IMG/VR virus record: IMGVR_UViG_3300034061_002140
Location: 1 to 55,366 of that record
Length of the DNA stretch: 55,366 bases
DNA from: a virus
Direction: 5' to 3' (one strand)
A model generated the notes under the pieces. The model saw only the letters and a list, made by a program, of their open reading frames with translations, was not told the DNA's origin and searched no databases. Of this stretch, positions 47,471 to 53,840 are shown piece by piece (the stretch's first letter is position 1; each line of letters starts with the position of its first letter). A program made the position numbers and the translations under genes.

Positions 47471-47833
47471 ATGATCGCCGACCTCATCGCCGTCCTGTTC
47501 CTGAGTCGCGACATCGCGCACCGGGAGCATCTGTCGACCACCAGCTTCTCTCAGCACATGGCGCTCGGTGAGTTCTACCCGGGTGTGATCGATCTGGCTG
47601 ACAAGCTGGCCGAGGCCTACCAGGGCCGGCACGGCCTGATCGGCACCATCCCCCTGGCCGAGAACGACTTCAAGTCCGGCGGCGCGGTGGGCATCCTGTC
47701 CCAGCACCTGATGTGGATCGAGAACAACCGCTACAAGGCCGCGGCCAAGACAGATTCGACCCTGCAGAACATCATCGACGAGGTGATCGCGCTGTACCTC
47801 AGCACGCTCTACAAGCTCAAGCACTTGAAGTAA
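47471..47833 (+). CDS. DUF5856-like protein (120 aa)
   Basis: 120 residues, helical. LFLSRDIAHREHLSTTSFSQ, then HMALGEFYPGVIDLADKLAE and AVGILSQHLMWIENNRYKAA. The pattern of histidine/glutamate-containing helices resembles the ferritin/Dps-like DUF5856 phage family, matched by eye. It may bind metal. It lies between tail-fibre and coiled-coil membrane genes without an obvious link to either. Confidence 0.65.
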   Translation: MIADLIAVLFLSRDIAHREHLSTTSFSQHMALGEFYPGVIDLADKLAEAYQGRHGLIGTIPLAENDFKSGGAVGILSQHLMWIENNRYKAAAKTDSTLQNIIDEVIALYLSTLYKLKHLK

Positions 47834-47848
47834 GGAAGGCCCCGGCGC

Positions 47849-48169
47849 ATGTCAGACACGACTCAAGATCCCACCGTGCTCAGCATCCAGCTCAAGACCC
47901 TCCACGAGGACGTCAGCGAAATGAAGAGCGTTCTCAAGGATCTCGCCACGGCGATCACCAAGCTGGCGCTGATTGAAGAGCGCCAGGCCAATGCGGCTGC
48001 GGCGCTCGAGCGGGCGTTCGGTGCGCTGGAGCGGGTAGAGAGCCGGGTGTCCGCGCTTGAAAAGGACGTGCCGGCCAACAAGCGCGTGGGCGTCTGGGTG
48101 GACCGTGCGATCTGGGCCGGCATGGGCCTGCTGGCGATGACCGTGATCAAGAAGTCTGGCCTCGGCTGA
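47849..48169 (+). CDS. Coiled-coil protein with C-terminal membrane segment (106 aa)
   Basis: 106 residues. A long amphipathic coiled coil (LKTLHEDVSEMKSVLKDLAT, then AALERAFGALERVESRVSAL) precedes a C-terminal hydrophobic helix (VDRAIWAGMGLLAMTVI). It recalls XhlA/hemolysin-type or spanin-like phage proteins that act at the inner membrane in lysis. It is separated from the holin-endolysin pair in this map. The role is undetermined. Confidence 0.65.
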   Translation: MSDTTQDPTVLSIQLKTLHEDVSEMKSVLKDLATAITKLALIEERQANAAAALERAFGALERVESRVSALEKDVPANKRVGVWVDRAIWAGMGLLAMTVIKKSGLG

Positions 48170-48173
48170 AAAC

Positions 48174-48202
48174 TTCACAATGCCATTGAATGGCTCTACA
48201 AT
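48174..48202 (+). promoter_or_regulatory. Late promoter C (TTCACA-17-TACAAT)
   Basis: TTCACA (48174-48179) overlaps the TTCACAATGCC element and TACAAT (48197-48202) is 17 bp downstream. It is weaker than A and B in its -35. A hairpin followed by TTT lies about 38 bp after the -10, and the next gene begins at 48280. Leaders A and C both begin CCCCG after the -10. Confidence 0.5.
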
Positions 48203-48240
48203 CCCCGTCGGCCAACTCCGTTCCGAGTCTGGTCAACGGG

Positions 48241-48261
48241 GGCCCGCACATGCGGGCCTTT
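48241..48261 (+). terminator. Terminator-like hairpin in leader C
   Basis: GGCCCGC (48241-48247) and GCGGGCC (48252-48258), 7 bp with a 4-nt loop ACAT (two bases could extend the stem), followed by TTT. Same stem and loop lengths as leaders A and B. Located 19 bp before the start of the 48280 gene. Confidence 0.65.
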
Positions 48262-48279
48262 GTCGTTTGAGGACTTGAT

Positions 48280-51087
48280 ATGGCCACGATGGTTCCCAAC
48301 AACCCCTTCGACGTCCAGGCGCCAGCGCCTGCACCTGCGCCGAATCAGGGTCTGATCCAGCAGGCGGCCGCATTCAATCCGCAGACGCGCCAAGTTGACC
48401 GTGCCACGGAGACGACGGCCGGGCAGGTCGAGTCCCTGCTGTCGAAGAACAACCCGCTGATGCAGCGCGCCCGCACGATGGCGCTGCAGCAGATGAACCA
48501 GCGGGGCCTGGTCAACAGCTCCATGGCCATCGGCGCCTCGCAGGCCGCGATGATCGACCGCATCACGCCGATCGCGCAGGCCGACGCGCAGACCTACAGC
48601 AACCAGGCGCTGGCCAACCAGAGCACGGTCAACCAGGCCGGCCAGTTCAATGCGAGCGAGCAGAACAAGTTCTCCTTGCAGAAGTCGGAGCAGCAGTTCA
48701 CGTCGGGCGAAAACGCAACCCAGCGTCAGTTCCAGACGGGCGAGCGTGTTGGGTCTCAGGCGTTCCAGTCTCAGGAGGCTGCCAACCAGCGTGCGTTCCA
48801 GTCTGCGCAGTCGGAGCTGGATCGGGCCACGCAGGTGTCTCTGGCCGACAAGAGCATTGAGGCGACACGAGCGCTTGAGGCTGCTCGTCAGAACTTCCAG
48901 GCTGCGCAGAGCGCGATAGACCGCGACCAGCAGATGCGGGTGTTGGACGCTCAGCAGACATTCCAGTCTGCGCAGGCCAGCCTGGACCGCGCCACGCAAG
49001 TCTCATTGGCCGACAAGTCGATTGCCGCACAGGCCAGCCTTGCGCAGGCGCAGCAGGCTTTCCAGTCCGCGCAGAATCAGTTGGACCGCAGCCAACAGAT
49101 GGCGGTTCTGGGGGCGCAGCAGAAGTTCCAGAAGGCCGAGGCTGAACTGGATCGTGCGCAGCAAGTGGCGCTGGCCGACAAGAGCATCGAGGCCAACAAG
49201 GCGCTGGAGACGGCACGGCAGAACTTCACTGCCGCGCAGTCCGAACTTGATCGGACTCAGCAGGCCACGCTGCAGACGCAGCAACAAGAGTTCACCAGGA
49301 CCGAGAACGCAGCAGGCCGCACGTTTGAGTCTGGGCAGCGGGAGCTTGACCGCACCCAGCAGGCGGATCTTGCCTCGAAAGCCCAGACCTTCCAGGCTAC
49401 TCAGAACGAGCAGGATCGGGCGCAGCAGCTCATGCTGGCGGACAAGAACATCACCGCTCAGCAAGCTCTGGAGAAGGCGCGGCAGGAGTTCCAGGGCGGT
49501 GAGTCTGCGCTGGATCGGACGCAGCAGCGAGAGCTGCAGACGCAACAGCAGGACTTCACCAGAGGCGAGAACGCCGCCAACAGGACTTTTGAGCAGGGTC
49601 AGCGAGAGCTTGATCGCACCCAGCAAGCCGACTTGGCGTCCAAGGCGCAAACATTCCAGGCTTCGCAGAACGAGAAGGATCGTGCTCAGCAACTGATGCT
49701 CGCTGACAAGAACATCACGGCTCAGCAGGCACTTGAGACGGCGCGGCAGGAGTTCCAACGAGGCGAGTCTGCGCTTGACCGCACGCAGCAGGCGTCCCTT
49801 GCTCAAGCGGCGCAGACCTTCCAAGCATCACAGGCGGAGAAGGACCGCGCTCAGCAGTTGATGCTCACGGACAAGACAATCGACGCCAACAAGGCGCTGG
49901 AGCAGGCAAGACAGGAGTTTCAGCGCGGCGAGAGCGCGCTCGACCGCACTCAGCAACAGGCCTTGGAGACCGCACGCCAGACATTCCAGGCTTCTCAAGC
50001 GGAAATGGATCGTGCCCAGCAACTGATGTTGACTGACAGGACCATCACTGCGAACAAGGCGCTGGAGACTGCACGGCAGGAGTTCCAGCGGGGCGAGAGC
50101 GCGCTTGACCGCACGCAGCAAGCAAACCTGGCCTCGGCGGCGCAGACTTTCCAGGCCACCCAGAACGAGAAAGACCGTGCTCAGCAGATCATGCTGACCG
50201 ACAAAAACATCACGGCGCAACAAGCACTCGAGCAGTCACGTCAAGAGTTCCAGCGTGGCGAAGGAATCATCGCCCGGCAGTTTGAGTCTGGCCAGCGTCA
50301 ACTTGATCGCGATCAGCAGTCGTCTCTGGCAAGCGCTGCTCAGACTTTCCAGGCTACGCAAAACGAAAAGGACCGAGCTCAGCAGCTCATGCTGACAGAC
50401 AGGACCATTTCAGCCAACAAGGCGCTTGAAACCGCGCGGCAGGAATTCCAGCGAGGCGAGAACATCGCAGACCGCACCCAGCAAACCACTCTCCAGACCA
50501 ACCAGCAGACCTTCCAGTCTGGCCAGAACGCGCTGGACCGCACGCAGCAGCAGACCCTGCAGACAGCCCAGCAGTCGTTCCAGCAGACACAGAACCAGCT
50601 TGATCGCAACCACCAGGAGTCGATGACTCGGCTGTCGAACAGCCTCAGCCAAGCCAACGTCTCGGGCACCTTCGCGGCCAACATCACTGCGAACACCAGC
50701 TCTGCGATCAACGCGATCTTGGGTGACGGCAACCTGACGGCAGAGGCCAAGCGCGGTGCGATCGACAACATCATTGCCAACGCCAACAGCACGCTGCAGT
50801 GGGGCTCGTCGTTCTACAACACGCCGCTGCCGGCGGTGACTGCGCCTGGGTCTACCGGGATCATCGGCGGGGTGATCAATCCTGCGCCGGCGGCTCCTGC
50901 GCCAGCGCCTGCAGCACCTGCGCCCGCACCTGCCGCTCCCGCGCCTGCGCCCGCACCGGCGCCCGCACCGTCTCCTGCGCCGGCACCCGCACCGGTGCAG
51001 CCCGAGCCTCGCGACCAGTGGGGCCGCACGGTCGATGACCCGATGTTCGGCCAAGACCCGAACAACTACGGCAACAACACCTACTGA
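48280..51087 (+). CDS. Extreme 11-residue-repeat coiled-coil virion protein
   Basis: 935 residues. From about residue 147 to 780 it is built of 11-residue units, for example ALDRTQQASLA / QAAQTFQASQA / EKDRAQQLMLA / DKNITAQQALE / TARQEFQRGES, which form a 55-residue super-repeat. Repeats of 11 residues (hendecads) predict a right-handed or straight coiled coil that would exceed 90 nm if fully extended. The N-terminal ~145 residues are helical and glutamine-rich; the C-terminus is Pro/Ala-rich (NPAPAAPAPAPAAPAP). Located at the start of the ejection-protein block. Function not known; long helical virion or ejection protein inferred. Confidence 0.85.
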   Translation: MATMVPNNPFDVQAPAPAPAPNQGLIQQAAAFNPQTRQVDRATETTAGQVESLLSKNNPLMQRARTMALQQMNQRGLVNSSMAIGASQAAMIDRITPIAQADAQTYSNQALANQSTVNQAGQFNASEQNKFSLQKSEQQFTSGENATQRQFQTGERVGSQAFQSQEAANQRAFQSAQSELDRATQVSLADKSIEATRALEAARQNFQAAQSAIDRDQQMRVLDAQQTFQSAQASLDRATQVSLADKSIAAQASLAQAQQAFQSAQNQLDRSQQMAVLGAQQKFQKAEAELDRAQQVALADKSIEANKALETARQNFTAAQSELDRTQQATLQTQQQEFTRTENAAGRTFESGQRELDRTQQADLASKAQTFQATQNEQDRAQQLMLADKNITAQQALEKARQEFQGGESALDRTQQRELQTQQQDFTRGENAANRTFEQGQRELDRTQQADLASKAQTFQASQNEKDRAQQLMLADKNITAQQALETARQEFQRGESALDRTQQASLAQAAQTFQASQAEKDRAQQLMLTDKTIDANKALEQARQEFQRGESALDRTQQQALETARQTFQASQAEMDRAQQLMLTDRTITANKALETARQEFQRGESALDRTQQANLASAAQTFQATQNEKDRAQQIMLTDKNITAQQALEQSRQEFQRGEGIIARQFESGQRQLDRDQQSSLASAAQTFQATQNEKDRAQQLMLTDRTISANKALETARQEFQRGENIADRTQQTTLQTNQQTFQSGQNALDRTQQQTLQTAQQSFQQTQNQLDRNHQESMTRLSNSLSQANVSGTFAANITANTSSAINAILGDGNLTAEAKRGAIDNIIANANSTLQWGSSFYNTPLPAVTAPGSTGIIGGVINPAPAAPAPAPAAPAPAPAAPAPAPAPAPAPSPAPAPAPVQPEPRDQWGRTVDDPMFGQDPNNYGNNTY
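48718..50620 (+). repeat. 165-bp (5 x 33 bp) tandem coding repeats
   Basis: The AGGAGTTCC-type segment that encodes QEFQRGE occurs at 49748, 49913, 50078 and 50243, exactly 165 bp apart. The next copy is 198 bp on (50441) and the previous one 264 bp before (49484). All distances are multiples of 33 bp, showing growth and loss by units of eleven codons. Nucleotide identity is moderate, so the repeats are not all recent. Confidence 0.85.
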
Positions 51088-51089
51088 CC

Positions 51090-51533
51090 ATGCAGGTCCG
51101 CAAGGCCACCTACAAGGACATCGCCGCGGTCGTGGACATCGCGGTGGAGTCGGTCATGCGCGATCCCCTGCCGGTGACCGTGGACCGCGAGGCGATGCGC
51201 GAGATGGCCATGCAGTGCCTGAACCCGGCGCACTTCATGTGGGTGGGCGAGGACGACAGCGGCAACGTGGTGGCCGCGGTGGCGGCGATGACGCAGCGCT
51301 CGTTCTGGTATCGCGGGCTGCAGTGCTCGGTGCTGCTGTACTACACGCGCCTGCCGGGCCTGGGCGCGGCGCTGCTGCGCGAGTTCGCCCGGTGGGTGAA
51401 GTCCCGCACGGGAGTCAAGGTCGCGGTGCTGGAGCTCGAGCCCAGCACTGATGTGCGGCTGCTCCGGTTTCTGCGCCGCATCGGGTTCGTGCGCAAGTCG
51501 ATCAACATGAGCTACGTCAGGAGCGCAGCATGA
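51090..51533 (+). CDS. GNAT-fold N-acetyltransferase-like protein
   Basis: 147 residues. MQVRKATYKDIAAVVDIAVE start, central HFMWVGEDDSGNVVAAVAAM, and a LPGLGAALLREFARWVKSRT segment in the place of the acetyl-CoA-binding motif A, although the usual RxxGxG/A is not perfect. C-terminal LRFLRRIGFVRKSINMSY is typical of GNATs. It lies inside the ejection-protein block, so it may be carried in the particle or act on virion/host proteins. The substrate cannot be seen. Confidence 0.75.
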   Translation: MQVRKATYKDIAAVVDIAVESVMRDPLPVTVDREAMREMAMQCLNPAHFMWVGEDDSGNVVAAVAAMTQRSFWYRGLQCSVLLYYTRLPGLGAALLREFARWVKSRTGVKVAVLELEPSTDVRLLRFLRRIGFVRKSINMSYVRSAA

Positions 51534-52267
51534 GCAAGGTAGTTCGCGGCATTGGCCGAGCCGTCGGCAAGGTCGTCAAGGGCGTGGTCAACACCGTCAA
51601 GAAGGTGGCCAAGTCGAAGTTCGGCAAGATCCTGATCGGGGCTGCGCTGGTGTACTTCGGTGGCGCGGCGCTGATGGGTGGCATTGGCGGCGCGTCTGCT
51701 GGCGGCCTATCGGGTGCGCTGACTGGGGCTTCAAAAGCCGTGAGCGGTGCATGGGGTGCCCTCACCAGCGGCAGCGTGAGTGCCATGGGCAGCGCCTTTA
51801 CGGGCTCCTACGGCGCTGGTCAGGCGGCTGTCACCGGCTTGGGCGGTAGCGTTGCCGGCACAGGCCTGTCTGCTGCAGCAACAGGCGGCGGCACAGGCGC
51901 TGGCTTGAGCGTGCCAACAGCAGGGTCAGCGACCGGCGCTGTGGGCGGCAGCAGCCTAGTCCCTGCAGCAGCACCGAGTTACTCCCTCGCCGGAGGAGCC
52001 GCCGGCAGTGGCGCTGGCCTGTCGACGGCCGGGATGAACATCGCCCCAGGCCTGGGTGGCGCAGGAGCCGGCGCCAGCAAGGGCTTCATCGCCAGCGCCA
52101 TGTCCAGTCCCTACTTTGCGCCGGCTGTAGTCACGTCCGGCACGCAGCTCGTCGGCGGCGTCATGCAAGGTGTTGGCGCGCGGCAGGAGCAGAAGCGCCA
52201 AGAGCAACTGACGGCTGAGCAGAAGGCTGCCTACAACCGCAACATCGCCAACTTCCGCTACGCCTGA
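51530..52267 (+). CDS. Gly/Ala-rich internal virion protein
   Basis: 245 residues. A basic amphipathic start (VGKVVKGVVNTVKKVAKSKF) leads to a hydrophobic segment (GKILIGAALVYFGGAALMGG), and most of the rest is Gly/Ala/Ser-rich with possible membrane-interacting stretches. A helical C-terminus (RQEQKRQEQLTAEQKAAYNR) ends the protein. Such composition is common in small podovirus ejection proteins that insert into membranes. It overlaps the GNAT gene by 4 bp. Confidence 0.75.
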   Translation: MSKVVRGIGRAVGKVVKGVVNTVKKVAKSKFGKILIGAALVYFGGAALMGGIGGASAGGLSGALTGASKAVSGAWGALTSGSVSAMGSAFTGSYGAGQAAVTGLGGSVAGTGLSAAATGGGTGAGLSVPTAGSATGAVGGSSLVPAAAPSYSLAGGAAGSGAGLSTAGMNIAPGLGGAGAGASKGFIASAMSSPYFAPAVVTSGTQLVGGVMQGVGARQEQKRQEQLTAEQKAAYNRNIANFRYA

Positions 52268-52278
52268 AAGGAACGACC

Positions 52279-52854
52279 ATGGCAGGACTGATCAAAGACC
52301 AGATGGCGCCGTCGTCGGACGTGGACGACGCCATGCAGCAACCGCCCGTCACCACGCCAGCTTCAGGGCCGCAGGAAATGAATGCCCAGCAGCAGGGCCA
52401 GGAGCCCGCTGGTGAGGGCGTTGACCCTGAGTCGGACCCTGGGTATCAGCAGGCCGCTCAATTCGCCATGGAGGCCCTGTACAAGAACAAAGCAGCCAAG
52501 GACATTGCCAAGGCACTCAAGACTGCGCGTGACCCGGTGGAGGCGCTGGCAAACACCGCCTACGAGATCATCACCATCATCGACGAGCGCACCGACGGCG
52601 CGGTTCCTGACGAGATGCTGGCCGCCTTCGCGACCTTCGTGCTTGAGGAGATCTCTGAGATCGCCGAGGCGGCCAACGTCCCTCTGCAGCCGTCCGACGT
52701 GGCGATGGCCCTGAAGCAGATGATCCTGCGCTTCTTGGGCGAGCAGGGCGTGGACACGACGCAACTGCAGCAGGCCATGGACCAGGTCGACCCTGAGGAG
52801 TTCAACCGCATGGCTGAGGGCGAGGAGCCTGAGCTTGAGGAGATGCCAGCATGA
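52279..52854 (+). CDS. Acidic helical virion-associated protein (191 aa)
   Basis: 191 residues. A disordered acidic N-terminus (QQQGQEPAGEGVDPESDPGY) precedes a helical domain (QFAMEALYKNKAAKDIAKAL, then TAYEIITIIDERTDGAVPDE and MALKQMILRFLGEQGVDTTQ) and an acidic C-terminus (EEPELEEMPA). GAAAGGAACG precedes the ATG. It overlaps the next gene by 4 bp. Similar acidic helical proteins sit among podovirus internal proteins. Function inferred from place. Confidence 0.7.
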   Translation: MAGLIKDQMAPSSDVDDAMQQPPVTTPASGPQEMNAQQQGQEPAGEGVDPESDPGYQQAAQFAMEALYKNKAAKDIAKALKTARDPVEALANTAYEIITIIDERTDGAVPDEMLAAFATFVLEEISEIAEAANVPLQPSDVAMALKQMILRFLGEQGVDTTQLQQAMDQVDPEEFNRMAEGEEPELEEMPA

Positions 52855-53837
52855 GCGGACTGATCTGGGCCGGGATCGGCAAAGGCATCGCAGATGCCGG
52901 GACCACCTTTGGCAGCTACATGCTGAAGGACATCGAGGACCAGCGCAGACGCGAAGACGAGGAGCGGCGCGAGGCCAACGCCATCAAGCGGGCCGAGGAG
53001 GCTGAAAGGATCCGCGCCGAGCGCGAGGAAAAGAAGGCCGAGACGCTGAAGCAGCGCGTGACCACGGAGACCGCGCAGGTTGAGCAGCGCGCCACGCAGA
53101 TGGGGACCGAGCGCCGCACTGCGCGCTTGGACTCAGACGCTGGCAAGCTGTCCGCGTCCAGCATGGCGGAGGACCGAGAGGGCCTGGCGATTGACAAGGA
53201 GAAGATGCTCGAGCTTCTCCGAAATGATCCAGCGCTTCGCGAGAGCTACCGCAAGTCGGGCCTGATCGAGGGGGCCGCCGAGTCCACCCGCGACCCGCGG
53301 ATGATCGCTGCCGAGGACCGCGTGACTGCGGCCATGGGCATCGGCGCGCACTCGTCTGTGCTGGACGCTTACACGAAAGCCAAGGCGGACACGCTGCGCG
53401 AGGTGGCCGAGGAGAACAGAGAGAAGCAGCGCGCCGCCGCGCAGGCTGCGACAGATCTCAGGCTGGATCAGCAAGGCAGGAAGACGGATGCTCTGGTGGA
53501 GTACCTGGGAAGAAAGGGCGGCGTGGCTGAGCGCAACGCCGAGACCGCAGAACAGCGCGAGGCGCGGCTGGCAAAGGGCGGTGGCAAGGCGGCGAGCGGC
53601 GGTGGTCAGCCTGGCCTGAGGGGCATGACACCGGAGCGCCTTTCAGCGGAAGGCGAGACGCTGCGCAAGGCGGCAGACAAAGCGACCGGAGAGCGCAAGC
53701 AGAGGCTTGAAGCTCAGCTTGACGAGGTGTTTGCCGAGATGAAACGTCGGAGAGAGTCGGGCGGCGCGTCACCGACCGCGGCCCCGGCTCCCCGGCCATC
53801 TTCGACGACGAAGAACTACAGCAATCTCTGGAAGTAA
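52851..53837 (+). CDS. Coiled-coil internal virion protein (328 aa)
   Basis: 328 residues. N-terminal amphipathic segment (GLIWAGIGKGIADAGTTFGS), then a very charged helix (IEDQRRREDEERREANAIKR, EAERIRAEREEKKAETLKQR) and later Glu/Arg/Lys-rich stretches, with a glycine hinge (GGGKAASGGGQPGLRG). It fits podovirus ejection proteins that form long helical assemblies. It directly precedes the giant protein. No named family. Confidence 0.75.
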   Translation: MSGLIWAGIGKGIADAGTTFGSYMLKDIEDQRRREDEERREANAIKRAEEAERIRAEREEKKAETLKQRVTTETAQVEQRATQMGTERRTARLDSDAGKLSASSMAEDREGLAIDKEKMLELLRNDPALRESYRKSGLIEGAAESTRDPRMIAAEDRVTAAMGIGAHSSVLDAYTKAKADTLREVAEENREKQRAAAQAATDLRLDQQGRKTDALVEYLGRKGGVAERNAETAEQREARLAKGGGKAASGGGQPGLRGMTPERLSAEGETLRKAADKATGERKQRLEAQLDEVFAEMKRRRESGGASPTAAPAPRPSSTTKNYSNLWK

Positions 53838-53840
53838 AGC

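Noticed and set aside
48718-50620. CRISPR-like array
   Set aside because: The repeats are coding, contiguous in multiples of 33 bp, and have no unrelated spacers.
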